A stretch of 64,000 nt of DNA from Comamonadaceae bacterium (GCA_013297875.1 JAAFIW010000001.1:434001-498000); one strand, 5' to 3'. Numbered from the stretch's first letter, positions 52,279 to 61,565 are shown. Numbers and translations: made by a program. The notes: generated by a model not told the origin, from the letters alone.

Positions 52279-54729
52279 ATGTACCAGCCTTGGCTGAAAT
52301 CCTTGTTTTGCGCCTTTTTGCTCTGCATAACGCTCACCCCGTTATGGGCTCAAAACAAAATTTTGTTTATCCGCGGCGGTGATGGAACCGTTGGCTTTCT
52401 GGAAGGGGGCAGCAATGAGCAAGGTGCCGATCTGTTCAACTTTGCAACCAACCCGGGCAACCACGGCTGGGGGGAGCTGGGTTCGGCCCTGATCGCCGAG
52501 GGTTTCACCGTTGAACAAATGTCAGAAAACCCGGTTGTGGCCAAGGTACCCAGGCCTGTCCCGTTGGACACGCTGAACCTGAGCCAGTACGCGGTGATTG
52601 TGTTTGGCTCGAACAACGCCGACTACACCGACGCGCAAAAAAATGCCTTGGTGGCCTATGTTCAAGCAGGCGGGGGTGTGCTGTTCGTCTCTGACGGAAA
52701 TTTCGGCCCGAACTGGGCGGGTGCGCCTTCATCGGACCAGAAGTTCATGGGCAGCTTTGGCCTGGTGATGAACCAGGACAGTGGCACCTATGCAGTCAAG
52801 CGTGCCGACAACCATTTCTTTGCGCCCACACACCCGATTTTGAATGGGGTGAATATTTTTGATGGAGAAGGCGTCTCGGCCATCACGGTGATGCAGCCCC
52901 CAGCCGGTGTGACCAACGCGCTCATCACCAAAGCCCTGGGTATCGTGCAGCGCAACAACGGAAACATCAGCATCAACCAGGGCAAAGGCAGCTCTGAACC
53001 CGCCGCGGCCAACGATGCCTCACTGGCCATTGCGGAAATGGGCCTGGGCCGCGTTGCCGCCCACTTTGACCGCAACACGTTTTTCAATGCCAATGGCGCT
53101 GGCACCGACCTACACCGGTTTGACAACGAACGGTTTGCACGGAATCTGTTCAACTGGTTGGCCCGTCGCCCCGCGTTCAACACCGTCTCGGGCAACTATG
53201 CGCCGCGCGTGCATTTCCCCAATCTGTCGCCTGGCGCACTGCTGAGCTCGGCCTCTGGTCTGGTGGTGCAGGCATCGGCCAAAGACATTGATGGCACGGT
53301 TGCCTATGTCGAGCTGTCGGTCGATGGTGTGTCGGTGGGTATCGCTACCGCCGCCCCCTACAGCTGGACGCTCTCCAACCTGAGCCCCGGGCAGCGCACG
53401 CTCAAAGCCACCGTGGTGGACAACAAGGGCGCCAGCACCAGCGCGTCCCTACCCGTTAACGTGGCCAACCTGATCAGCAGCGCGGGATGGACGGTTGCTG
53501 GTTTTCAAAGCAATGGCGCAGCAACCGGCAACGCTGGGTTTGCCATCGACGGGAATCCGAACACGCGCTGGGCCACCAACCAGGTACAAGCGCCCAACCA
53601 GCGCTTTGCCATCAACTTCGGGAAGCCCATCGCGTTTGAACGCGTGGTTCTGAAGACCGCGCAAAATCCAGATGACTACCCGCGCGGCTATCTGCTCAAG
53701 GGCTCCAACAATGGCGTGGACTATGTCAACCTGACGTCTGGCACCGGATCGGGCCCGACCACGGACATATCACTGCCGCAGCCCGTGACCTACCAATTCC
53801 TGGAGATCGTGCAAACCGGCACGGCTGGTGTCAATTGGTGGTCCATCCACGATCTGGAGCTGTATGCGCCAGGCGCGGTGGTTCCGCCGGTATCCAACAT
53901 GCTCAGCCGCACCGGCTGGACGGTTTCTGGATTCCAGAGCAATGGATCGGCCACCGGCAACGCTACCCTTGCCATTGATGGCAGCGCCAGCACACGCTGG
54001 GAGACCTCGCAGCCGCAAACGCCAGGCCAGCGATTCGTCATCAACATGGGAAAACCCAACAGCTTTTCCCGCCTGGTGCTGAAAACCGACCAAAGCCCCA
54101 ATGACTACCCGCGCAGCTTCGTGCTCAGGGGGTCAAACAACGGCATTGATTTTGTCAACCTGGCCTCGGGCTCGGGCAGCGGTGCCACCACCCAGATCGT
54201 GCTGCCCCAGGCCGTGACCTACCAGTTCGTGGAGATTGCGCAAACCGGCACCGACGGCTATTGGTGGTGGTCCATCCATGAAGTCGAAGCCTACGGATCG
54301 GGCCCCGCGCCGTCCCCCGCGATCAGCCGCGCCGGCTGGACGGTGTCCGGATTCCAGAGCAATGGATCAGCCGCTGGCAACGCCGCCAGCGCCGTCGATG
54401 GCGCCCCAAATACGCGCTGGGCCAGCACACAGGTACAGGCACCGGGACAGCGTTTCGTCGTCAACATGGGCCAGCCGACCCTGGTTGCGCGCTTCGTGTT
54501 GAAGACCGAACAAAATCCCAACGACTACCCGCGTGGCTATCTGCTCAGAGGATCCAGCAACGGCACCGATTTTGTCGATCTCGCATCGGGTGCTGGCACC
54601 AACCCCATCACCGACATTGTGCTGCCGCAGCCGGCCACTTATCAATTTTTCGAGATCAGACAAACCGGCGCGGTCACCACCGGTGGCTACTGGTGGTCCA
54701 TCCACGAACTGGAGGCTTACGGGCCTTAG
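52279..54729 (+). CDS. secreted protein with ThuA-like, Ig-like and three discoidin domains
   Basis: 816 residues with a signal peptide ending near LWAQ (about 24). Residues 25-295 resemble a ThuA/GATase-like fold (NKILFIRGGDGTVGFLEGG, YAVIVFGSNNADYTDAQ, GGGVLFVSDGNF). Residues about 310-395 form an Ig-like domain (GTVAYVELSVDGVSVGIATA). Then three F5/8 type C (discoidin) domains of about 138 residues follow in tandem, each starting GWTVxGFQSNG and ending with a WWSIHxxExY motif. The architecture suggests a carbohydrate- or polymer-binding exoprotein; enzymatic activity is not established. No operon partner: preceded by an intron remnant and followed by the convergent toxin gene. Confidence 0.8.
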   Translation: MYQPWLKSLFCAFLLCITLTPLWAQNKILFIRGGDGTVGFLEGGSNEQGADLFNFATNPGNHGWGELGSALIAEGFTVEQMSENPVVAKVPRPVPLDTLNLSQYAVIVFGSNNADYTDAQKNALVAYVQAGGGVLFVSDGNFGPNWAGAPSSDQKFMGSFGLVMNQDSGTYAVKRADNHFFAPTHPILNGVNIFDGEGVSAITVMQPPAGVTNALITKALGIVQRNNGNISINQGKGSSEPAAANDASLAIAEMGLGRVAAHFDRNTFFNANGAGTDLHRFDNERFARNLFNWLARRPAFNTVSGNYAPRVHFPNLSPGALLSSASGLVVQASAKDIDGTVAYVELSVDGVSVGIATAAPYSWTLSNLSPGQRTLKATVVDNKGASTSASLPVNVANLISSAGWTVAGFQSNGAATGNAGFAIDGNPNTRWATNQVQAPNQRFAINFGKPIAFERVVLKTAQNPDDYPRGYLLKGSNNGVDYVNLTSGTGSGPTTDISLPQPVTYQFLEIVQTGTAGVNWWSIHDLELYAPGAVVPPVSNMLSRTGWTVSGFQSNGSATGNATLAIDGSASTRWETSQPQTPGQRFVINMGKPNSFSRLVLKTDQSPNDYPRSFVLRGSNNGIDFVNLASGSGSGATTQIVLPQAVTYQFVEIAQTGTDGYWWWSIHEVEAYGSGPAPSPAISRAGWTVSGFQSNGSAAGNAASAVDGAPNTRWASTQVQAPGQRFVVNMGQPTLVARFVLKTEQNPNDYPRGYLLRGSSNGTDFVDLASGAGTNPITDIVLPQPATYQFFEIRQTGAVTTGGYWWSIHELEAYGP

Positions 54730-54771
54730 GCATCCCGCGAGTGGGGGGCAATTTTGCTCGAATGGGCTGTC

Positions 54772-54814
54772 GGCCCATGGATTCATTGCTCAAGTAGCTA
54801 TGTTTTTCGTAGCG
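54772..54814 (+). repeat. 43-bp palindromic repeat family, copy R11, at the 3' end of the GNAT toxin gene
   Basis: Encodes the last residues (ATKNIAT) and the TGA stop of the minus-strand GNAT gene; the stop is the consensus TGA of the repeat. Confidence 0.85.
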
Positions 54815-55341
54815 CCGAGTGGCAAGTACAGACTTAGCGGCGCATCGGCTAGCGCCGTGAATCCGAAATGCGCATAAAACCGCGCAGCCTGCTCGTCTTT
54901 GGCTTCAACCAACAAGGCATAGGCTGCAACCTGCAACCGCGCCCGCAAGCAACGCTCGACAGCCAAGCCCAGCAAAATGCGCCCGATGCCGTGGCCCTGG
55001 TGTTGTACCGAGCAGGCCAGTCGGCCCATTCGGAAACAGGGGATGGGATAACGAGGCAATTTCTTTTGCGCCGCCGCTGACAAGCGCGCGGCTTCGACCT
55101 GGGCGGCACTCAGTGCGTAGAAACCCAGAATCTCGGCGCTGTAGCGGCCATCGACCAGCAGGTAAACCGTGGTCACGCCTTTGAGGCTTTGCTGCACTGC
55201 GTACTTGTGCAAAAACTCATTCAACGCCGGCACACCACAGTCAAACGCGCTGCGGTCATGCCCGAGCGCTATCCAGTCTGTGAGCAGCAGTTCCTGTAGG
55301 TGCGATGTATCCAGTGCAGAAGCCGCATCGTTGTCAGGCAC
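54790..55341 (-). CDS. GNAT-type toxin (TacT/AtaT-like)
   Basis: 183 residues. The acetyl-CoA loop reads QGHGIGRILL near residue 113-122, and the DHDRSAF-like start appears as GHDRSAFDCGVPALNEFLHKYA, typical of GNAT toxins that acetylate aminoacyl-tRNA and block translation. An 8-bp overlap with the DUF1778-type antitoxin gene upstream supports a type II toxin-antitoxin operon. The final seven residues and stop codon come from a 43-bp repeat copy, so the C-terminus is lineage-specific. The catalytic Tyr candidate lies in the RFYAHFGF stretch. Confidence 0.85.
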   Translation of the reverse strand: MPDNDAASALDTSHLQELLLTDWIALGHDRSAFDCGVPALNEFLHKYAVQQSLKGVTTVYLLVDGRYSAEILGFYALSAAQVEAARLSAAAQKKLPRYPIPCFRMGRLACSVQHQGHGIGRILLGLAVERCLRARLQVAAYALLVEAKDEQAARFYAHFGFTALADAPLSLYLPLGATKNIAT

Positions 55342-55609
55342 GCTGCACCTTGGCAGCGGCTTTCAGGGCATCTTGTAGCGCTGGATTGGGCTTGAAAGCA
55401 CCCTGAATGGCTTGGGAAAACTGGTCGAAGTCCTGTGACGACATGCGCAGCGTCGCCTCACGATCCAGCAACTCCTGGGCTTTTTCTTTGACAGCCGACC
55501 GTACAAAGCCCGCCATGGTTGTGCCCATCAGCGCCGCAGCACGGGCCACGATGTCCTTTTCGGCAGCGTCCATCTTCAGATCAAAGCGGGTCGTCAGCAG
55601 GGTGTTCAT
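55334..55609 (-). CDS. DUF1778-type antitoxin (TacA/AtaR-like)
   Basis: 91 residues from the ATG at 55607-55609 (MNTLLTTRFDLKMDAAEKDIV); an in-frame ATG at 55640 adds 11 residues and cannot be excluded. The N-terminal ribbon-helix-helix region (about 5-45, AAEKDIVARAAALMGTTMAGFVRSAVKE) would bind DNA and repress the operon. The C-terminal half would wrap and neutralise the GNAT toxin. Gene order antitoxin-toxin with overlap is standard. Confidence 0.85.
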   Translation of the reverse strand: MNTLLTTRFDLKMDAAEKDIVARAAALMGTTMAGFVRSAVKEKAQELLDREATLRMSSQDFDQFSQAIQGAFKPNPALQDALKAAAKVQRA

Positions 55610-55731
55610 GGGAGTTCGATCGAATTGGGATTCATACGGCATTTTACCGTATTGCTGAATGCAATTCGGCGACGACAGGAGCGCCCCATGGGAAATCCGG
55701 GTTGAACGGGTTGAAGGTGAAATCGGTCATC

Positions 55732-55774
55732 AGCCCATGAATTCATTGCTCAAGCAGCTACGTTTTTCGTAGCG
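55732..55774 (+). repeat. 43-bp palindromic repeat family, copy R12, at the 3' end of the iron permease gene
   Basis: Contains the TAG stop and last codons of the minus-strand permease gene; the stop is the consensus TAG of the repeat in that frame. Confidence 0.85.
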
Positions 55775-57389
55775 TTTCCCTCTTCTCCCCCCGTAGCGTG
55801 GCACTCAACAACACCACCGGAATCAAGCCCACCAACACCAACGCCAGACTCGGCAACGCCGCTTCCCCCAGCCGCTCGTCCTTGGCCAGTTGGTAGGCCA
55901 CCACGGCCAGGGTGTCGGTGTTGAAGGGGCGTAGCACCAGCGTGGCGGGGAGTTCTTTCATCACGTCTACAAAGACCAGCAGCGCGGCGGCCATGGCGGA
56001 GCGGCGTAGCAGGGGCCAGTGCACCTGGTGCATGAGGGCAAAGCCGCTGATGCCCAGGGTGCGGGCTGTGTCGTCCAGGCTGGTGGGGATGCGGGCGTAG
56101 CCGCTTTGCACGCTTTGCAGGGCCACGGCGCAAAAGCGCACCAGGTAGGCCCAGACCACGCCCAGCACCGTGGCGGTGACCAGCGCGCCCACAGCGGTGC
56201 CGGGCATTTGCGCTTGCAGCCAGCCCACGGGCAGCAGCAGGCCCACCACCACCACAGCGCCGGGCACGGCGTAGCCCAGGCTGGCCACCTGGGCTACGCC
56301 GCGGGTAACGGCGTCGGGCGCGCGGCGCAGGCGGTAGGCCAGGGCCAGCGCCACGGCCAGCGCCAGCGCGGCAGTAACAGCGCCCAGCCGGAGGCTGTTG
56401 AAGGCCCAGCCGACAAACTTGTCCCAGGGCAGCACCGACCAGTCAGCCACCAGCGGGCGCAGCATGAAGAGCACGGGCAGCACAAAGCCCAGCAGCACGG
56501 GTGCGGCGCACACGCCCCAGGCCCAGGCGGCTTTGCGGCCATGCAGGCGTATGGGCTGCGATTCAGCACCGCCACGCAGGCTGCGAGCCGATGCAAAGCG
56601 CATGCGCTTTTGGGCTTTGTGCTCCAGTTTCAGGAGCAGCACAACAAACGCCAGCAAGCACGTGGCCAGCATGGCTGCGGCTGTGGGGTTGTCCATGGCC
56701 AGCCAGGCTTTGTAAATGCCGGTGGTGAAGGTTTGAATGCCAAAGTAGCTGGACACGCCATAGTCAGCCAGCGTTTCCATGCAGGCCAGCGCCACACCGG
56801 CGGCCACCGCCGGGCGGGCCAGCGGCAGCGCGACTTTGGTGATGCGCCGGCGCAAGGGTGCGCCCAGCAGGCGGGCCGCTTCCATCAAATGCGTGGCACG
56901 CTCGGCCAGCGCGGCGCGGGCCAGCAAATACACATAGGGGTACAGCGCAAACGTGAGCACCAGAGCCGCGCCGCCCAGGCTGCGCACCTCAGGCAGCATG
57001 CGGCCTTGCAGGCCCAGCAGCGCGCGCAGCTGGGTTTGCAGCGGGCCGCTGAATTGCAGGTAGTCGGTGTAGGCATAGGCCACCACATAGGCCGGCATGG
57101 CCAGCGGCAGCAGCAAGGCCCATTCAAACGTGCGACGACCGGGAAAGTCAAACACCGTGACAGCCAACGCACAGCTCACGCCCACCAGCGCCACCCCCGC
57201 GCCCACCATCAGGCACAGGCGCAGGCTGGTCCAGGCATAGGCGGGCAAAACAGTGCTGGCCAGGTCGCTCAACACCTGGGCGCTTTGGGCGTTGAACTGC
57301 AACCACGAGGCGGCAATGGCCAGCACTGGCAGCGCCAGCACGGTGGCGAAGGCGATAAGCAGGAGTTTAGGGAGCAGCTGGCGAGACAT
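55758..57389 (-). CDS. iron(III)-type ABC transporter permease (FbpB/SfuB-like)
   Basis: 543 residues with about twelve predicted helices in two MetI-like halves, as in FbpB. Each half has an ATPase-docking loop: THLMEAARLLGAPLRRRITKVALPLARPA in the first and TSLDDTARTLGISGFALMHQVHWPLLRRS in the second. The likely partner is the ATPase gene at 58140 on the opposite strand; no periplasmic FbpA is in the window. The C-terminal codons and stop derive from a repeat copy. Substrate could be ferric iron or another cation or small compound. Confidence 0.85.
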   Translation of the reverse strand: MSRQLLPKLLLIAFATVLALPVLAIAASWLQFNAQSAQVLSDLASTVLPAYAWTSLRLCLMVGAGVALVGVSCALAVTVFDFPGRRTFEWALLLPLAMPAYVVAYAYTDYLQFSGPLQTQLRALLGLQGRMLPEVRSLGGAALVLTFALYPYVYLLARAALAERATHLMEAARLLGAPLRRRITKVALPLARPAVAAGVALACMETLADYGVSSYFGIQTFTTGIYKAWLAMDNPTAAAMLATCLLAFVVLLLKLEHKAQKRMRFASARSLRGGAESQPIRLHGRKAAWAWGVCAAPVLLGFVLPVLFMLRPLVADWSVLPWDKFVGWAFNSLRLGAVTAALALAVALALAYRLRRAPDAVTRGVAQVASLGYAVPGAVVVVGLLLPVGWLQAQMPGTAVGALVTATVLGVVWAYLVRFCAVALQSVQSGYARIPTSLDDTARTLGISGFALMHQVHWPLLRRSAMAAALLVFVDVMKELPATLVLRPFNTDTLAVVAYQLAKDERLGEAALPSLALVLVGLIPVVLLSATLRGEKRETLRKT

Positions 57390-57408
57390 CTAGCTTGTAG
57401 CGCTTGGG

Positions 57409-57515
57409 AGGATGACGAATGACTTCGCCGCTATCGCGGCGTCGATGACAAATGACAGCGACGGTTTTTAGTCATTTGTCATAGCAGCCCGACGGGCGCG
57501 TCATTTGTCATTGAG
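57409..57515. repeat. ATGAC-rich dispersed repeat, second copy
   Basis: Shares ordered blocks with 50117-50240: AATGACTTCGCCGC, GCGGCGTCGATGACAAATGAC, GTCATAGCAGCCC and CGCGTCATTTGTCAT. Lies between the permease and the GNAT gene. Confidence 0.6.
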
Positions 57516-57630
57516 ATGCCCGGATGCAAATAAGAATTGTACGCATCTAGAATGACCCACCATGCGCTGCTACTCAGCCACGCGGCCCGGCGGCACGTGC
57601 TTTTTCACCTCTTTGCCTATTGCACCCAAC

Positions 57631-58101
57631 ATGAACATCAGCCCAAGAATCCGAACGCCAGAAAAAACCGACTACCTCGCATGGCGCCCGTTATGGGACG
57701 GGTACAACGCTTTCTACGGGCGCAAAGAAGCGACGGCACTTCCCGAGTCGATCACACGGCAAACGTGGGAGCGATTCCTTGCGAATGGCGGGTCCGTGCG
57801 TGCTTTGGTGGCTGAGTTGGACGGGAAACTGGTGGGTCTTGCCCACTACGTGTTTCACAGCAGCACATCCCGTCTTGCAGACGTTTGTTACCTGCAAGAC
57901 TTGTTCACGAGCCCAGACGTACGCGGTAGGGGTATTGGCCGGGCGCTGATTGACGCGGTCTATGCCAAGGCCACAGACGCCGGTTCCTCGCGCGTTTACT
58001 GGACAACACAAGAGAGCAACACGGCAGGGCGGCTCCTGTACGACAAAGTAGCCCAGCACGCTGGGTTCATTGTCTACAGCCACGAACTTCAGCCAGCTTA
58101 G
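57631..58101 (+). CDS. GNAT-family N-acetyltransferase
   Basis: 156 residues from the ATG at 57631 (MNISPRIRTPEKTDYLAWRPL); an upstream ATG at 57562 would add 23 residues without similarity. The family region PLWDGYNAFYGR and the acetyl-CoA loop VRGRGIGRALIDAVYAKA are clear, followed by WTTQESNTAGRLLYDKVA. Substrate unknown. It lies 38 bp before the iron-type ATPase gene, perhaps co-transcribed. Confidence 0.82.
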   Translation: MNISPRIRTPEKTDYLAWRPLWDGYNAFYGRKEATALPESITRQTWERFLANGGSVRALVAELDGKLVGLAHYVFHSSTSRLADVCYLQDLFTSPDVRGRGIGRALIDAVYAKATDAGSSRVYWTTQESNTAGRLLYDKVAQHAGFIVYSHELQPA

Positions 58102-58139
58102 CCATGCGCTGTGTTACCGCTTGATTGCCCAATACCCTG

Positions 58140-59243
58140 ATGTACCTTGAAGTCGCACAACTGAGCGTTCAGTACCCCCATCGCCCGCAGCCCGCCGTGC
58201 GCGAAGTGTCGTTTGGCCTGGCCGCCGGTGAAATCGGCGTGTTGATTGGCCCCTCCGGCTGCGGCAAAACCACCCTGCTGCGCGCCATTGCCGGGCTGGA
58301 GCCGGTGACCGGGGGCACGATTTCGCTGTCGGGCGCGGTGGTCAGCCACGCGGCGGGCGGGGTGCCAGCCGAGTTGCGCCACATGGGCATGGTGTTTCAA
58401 GACTACGCGCTGTTTCCGCACCTGGACGTGGGCCGCAACATTGCATTTGGCCTGCACACGCTGCCCAAGCCGCAGCGCGCCGCGCGGGTGGCCGAGGTGC
58501 TGGCGCTGGTGGGGCTTGAAGGCATGCAGCGGCGCTTTCCGCATGAGCTGTCGGGCGGCCAGCAGCAGCGCGTGGCCCTGGCCCGCGCGCTGGCACCGCG
58601 CCCGCGCCTGCTGCTGCTCGATGAGCCTTTTTCCAACCTGGATGTCGACCTGCGTGAGCGGCTGGCGCACGAGCTGCGCAGCATTTTGAAAACCGCCGGT
58701 GCCACCGCCCTTTTTGTGACACACGACCAGCTGGAAGCCTTTGCGATTGGCGACAGCATTGGCGTGATGCACGAGGGCGCGCTGCACCAGTGGGCCGACG
58801 CCTACACCCTGTACCACCGCCCCGCCACGCGTTTTGTGGCCGACTTCATTGGCCACGGCGTGTTCAGCCAGGCCACGGTGGAGCTGCACACCGAAGGCGG
58901 CGTGACCCACAAGCATGTGAGCACCCCGGTGGGCGAGCTGCACGACATTGCGCCCGACGTGCTGGCCCGCCTGCCGCTGGGCCAGGTCGACGTGCTGCTG
59001 CGCGCTGACGACATCGTGCACGACGACGACGCACCCACCAAAGCCCAAATCACCCGCAAAGCCTTTCGCGGCAACGAGTTTTTGTACACCCTGCAACTAA
59101 AGACCGGCGAGACCGTGATGGCCCACGTGCCCAGCCACCACGACCACCAGCTGGGCGAGTGGATCGGCATCAAGCCGCAGGTAGACCATGTGGTGACGTT
59201 TGAGAGTGCCGACGTCCCCATACGCGTCAAAGCAGAAATTTAA
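58140..59243 (+). CDS. iron(III)-type ABC transporter ATP-binding protein (FbpC-like)
   Basis: 367 residues from the ATG at 58140; a TTG at 58125 in frame is an alternative. Walker [18 protein letters not shown]-loop [12 protein letters not shown], signature [15 protein letters not shown], Walker [13 protein letters not shown] and switch FVTHDQLEA are intact, with a TOBE-type regulatory C-terminus. The arrangement fits FbpC/PotA-type ATPases. Expected to power the permease at 55758-57389, although the two genes are on opposite strands and separated by a GNAT gene. Confidence 0.88.
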   Translation: MYLEVAQLSVQYPHRPQPAVREVSFGLAAGEIGVLIGPSGCGKTTLLRAIAGLEPVTGGTISLSGAVVSHAAGGVPAELRHMGMVFQDYALFPHLDVGRNIAFGLHTLPKPQRAARVAEVLALVGLEGMQRRFPHELSGGQQQRVALARALAPRPRLLLLDEPFSNLDVDLRERLAHELRSILKTAGATALFVTHDQLEAFAIGDSIGVMHEGALHQWADAYTLYHRPATRFVADFIGHGVFSQATVELHTEGGVTHKHVSTPVGELHDIAPDVLARLPLGQVDVLLRADDIVHDDDAPTKAQITRKAFRGNEFLYTLQLKTGETVMAHVPSHHDHQLGEWIGIKPQVDHVVTFESADVPIRVKAEI

Positions 59244-59258
59244 GGCGAATCGGGCGCT

Positions 59259-59302
59259 AGCCCAGGAATTATTTGCTCAAGCAGCTATCTATTTTGTAGC
59301 AT
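59259..59302 (+). repeat. 43-bp palindromic repeat family, copy R13
   Basis: Intact copy 15 bp after the ATPase stop, before the DUF2809 gene. Confidence 0.85.
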
Positions 59303-59329
59303 TTTTAGATGCCCCAATAACCCAGGTCA

Positions 59330-59707
59330 ATGCGAACCCCCGCACTTTTTCATTTCAACCGCTCGGCCTTTCTGTCGGCCTTGGCCCTGTTCATCGCGCT
59401 GGTGCTGATCGCCACCGTCGGCCGCCACATTGGCTGGCTGCGGGGTTTCATGGGCGATGTGCTGGTTGTGGTGTGGGTGTATTTCTGCCTGGCCACCGTG
59501 CTGCGCACCCACCCGCGCACGCTGGCGGTGGCGGCGCTGCTGATTGCTTATGCGGTGGAGTTGAGCCAGTACGTCGCCCAAGTCAACGGCTGGAAGATTG
59601 CCAACCCGGTGCTGCGCATCATTGTGGGTAGCACGCCGGATTGGTTGGATGTGCTGGCCTATACGCTGGGGTTTTTATGTGTTTTGGGGCTACGGCCCAG
59701 GAAATGA
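59330..59707 (+). CDS. DUF2809 membrane protein
   Basis: 125 residues with four hydrophobic segments (about 13-30, 40-58, 63-80, 103-119) and the ELSQYV...WLDVLAYTLGF landmarks of DUF2809. Function unknown. The last four residues and the TGA stop are in a copy of the 43-bp repeat. Confidence 0.75.
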   Translation: MRTPALFHFNRSAFLSALALFIALVLIATVGRHIGWLRGFMGDVLVVVWVYFCLATVLRTHPRTLAVAALLIAYAVELSQYVAQVNGWKIANPVLRIIVGSTPDWLDVLAYTLGFLCVLGLRPRK

Positions 59708-59737
59708 TTGCTCGGGCAGCTATAAAGTTGGTAGCAT
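59694..59737 (+). repeat. 43-bp palindromic repeat family, copy R14
   Basis: Overlaps the end of the DUF2809 gene and supplies its stop codon, in the orientation opposite to the other gene-overlapping copies. Confidence 0.8.
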
Positions 59738-59813
59738 CAGGTCGGCAAAGTTTGACTTGAGACGCAGCCTGCAGGCTACCGCAGAAAGCCCCCTTTACGA
59801 CGAGGTTAACCCA

Positions 59814-60659
59814 TCATTCTCCTGGAAGACGGATGGCGCTAGTACCACGTAGCGTGTCTTCCGAGACCGGAAGCTCAGAGCGCGGGGCAAAAGGGCCTAG
59901 CTCGCCTTCCAAGAAGTCGAACCACTTCCGTCCCAAGTCGTCAACGAATGCAACGAGCGAATCTGGCGCAGTGTCACCATAGGCAGCGACCCAGAGGAGC
60001 TTAGGTTCCGGATCTCCAGGGAATTCAACGTACCGATTCACAGTCATGTAGATGCAGCATGAAATTGACGAGTACGAGTGCGATAGGAGTTCAGAGACCT
60101 GGGCCCGAACAAATTCCGGGCTAATTGACGTGAAGCCGTCATTGACCAGAAGAAGTGTGCCTGTGTCTGACGTAACACCGAAGTGGGTCTTCGTTTCCCG
60201 AAGCTGGCGATTCGCCTTCTTAAGGATTCTGGATAGTGGAGGTCTGTATAGGCGGACCAGTCTGGGATGGAACCAACCAGGGACTTTGCCGTCTCCCCCG
60301 AAGAGGTCCGGCCGCCACTCTGGCTGTTCATCGAGTAGCTCATGCATCAGCGTCTTGAACCCTTCGCGAAAGGCGGCGGTGCTCGAAAACTCAGTCTCGA
60401 TCTCCTTTAGTTCCGCTATGACGCCTTCATCGAGGAAGGCGAAGTCGGCATTTTGGAAGTTGCGCGGTTCAGGAATCACGTCATGAACAACTATGCCACC
60501 AAGGGAGCGCACAAACTTTTGCAAGAGAGGCTCAACTGGCACAGGCTCAGGAGGAGCATTCTGCCAAAAGCCGGGGATGTCTCTCATTTGGGTAACGTGA
60601 TTTTCACCGCAACCCGCTACAGCAGAAGCTGGCGACTTGATAAAGAAAAGTCGGCGCAA
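59814..60659 (-). CDS. hypothetical protein with candidate PD-(D/E)XK nuclease motif
   Basis: 281 residues from a TTG at 60657-60659; an ATG at 60585-60587 (MRDIPGFWQNAPPEP) would give 257. Not recognised as a named family. Residues 70-86 read NADFAFLDEGVIAELKE: D72, E83 and K85 are spaced like the D...(D/E)-x-K core of restriction-like nucleases, preceded by a helix and a GGIVVHDVIPEP strand. No signal peptide or membrane segment. Base composition is closer to 50 percent GC than that of its neighbours, and the gene stands alone between two convergent or unrelated genes, suggesting recent acquisition. Nuclease assignment is a guess from motif spacing. Confidence 0.55.
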   Translation of the reverse strand: MRRLFFIKSPASAVAGCGENHVTQMRDIPGFWQNAPPEPVPVEPLLQKFVRSLGGIVVHDVIPEPRNFQNADFAFLDEGVIAELKEIETEFSSTAAFREGFKTLMHELLDEQPEWRPDLFGGDGKVPGWFHPRLVRLYRPPLSRILKKANRQLRETKTHFGVTSDTGTLLLVNDGFTSISPEFVRAQVSELLSHSYSSISCCIYMTVNRYVEFPGDPEPKLLWVAAYGDTAPDSLVAFVDDLGRKWFDFLEGELGPFAPRSELPVSEDTLRGTSAIRLPGE

Positions 60660-60779
60660 ATCGGCTCAAATAGCAGCAAACACCGCAGCCCACTCTTGAC
60701 CGGGTGGGTGTCTTCGAATGGTGCGTTCGTCGTCATGACATCCACTGTACGTGATGCAAGCCCATCGTCGCGATGCCGA

Positions 60780-61565
60780 TCAAGCCCGACTCGACGCCTC
60801 CCGCAGCACCATCACCGCCGCCCGCAAATCCACCGCCCACACCCGCCGGTCGCGCCCGTCTGCGGTTTGCGGCTGGCCGATGCGCACCACGGCGCGCACG
60901 GGTGGGGCGCAGACGGTGCGCCACAGCGAGTTAGGTAGCGTCTGCTCGCCGACATACGAGGTGTCGGTGCTCAGTTGCCCATTGACCACGTATTCATAGC
61001 GCAGCGCCACCGGCAGCACCGGCGCGTTGGCGGAAATTGCGGCTTGAATCAGGTTGCCGTGAAAGGGCAGCATGTCAGTGCCGTCGCTGGTGGTGCCTTC
61101 GGGAAAGATGGCGACCACGCCGCCGCTCAGCAGCGCGTCTTTGATGTGGTGCACCACGCGCATCGCGTCGCGGCGCGATTCGCGGGCGATGTACAGCGTG
61201 TCAATGCCAGTGGCCAGGCCGCCCAGCACCGGCCAGTGCTTCACGTCGGCCTTGCTGACAAAGCGGCAGTAGCCGGCTGCGTGCAGCACTGAAATGTCGA
61301 GCCACGACATGTGGTTGGCCACCACCAGCAGCGGGCCTTTGGCGGGGAAGGGGCCGTGCACCGTCAACTGCAATCCCAACAATTCGACGAACTCGCGCGA
61401 CCAGCGGATGACCCGCTGCTGGCGATGCGCAGGCGTGAAGCCAGCAAAGCGAAACCGGATGACGAACAGGCCCAGCAGCAGGTGGCAGATGGCGCGCGCC
61501 AAGCGCCAGCAGGCGACGATGGCGTTGGTTTTTTTGGGGGCTGCGGATGGCGTCATGGCGGGCAA
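60780..61565 (-). CDS. 1-acyl-sn-glycerol-3-phosphate acyltransferase (PlsC-like)
   Basis: 261 residues with one N-terminal hydrophobic segment. The acyltransferase blocks are visible: NHMSWLD (H-x4-D), the RRDAMR segment, and FPEGTTSDG. Transfers an acyl chain to lysophosphatidic acid or a related lysolipid at the inner membrane. Divergent from the Sco1-like gene. Confidence 0.85.
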   Translation of the reverse strand: MPAMTPSAAPKKTNAIVACWRLARAICHLLLGLFVIRFRFAGFTPAHRQQRVIRWSREFVELLGLQLTVHGPFPAKGPLLVVANHMSWLDISVLHAAGYCRFVSKADVKHWPVLGGLATGIDTLYIARESRRDAMRVVHHIKDALLSGGVVAIFPEGTTSDGTDMLPFHGNLIQAAISANAPVLPVALRYEYVVNGQLSTDTSYVGEQTLPNSLWRTVCAPPVRAVVRIGQPQTADGRDRRVWAVDLRAAVMVLREASSRA

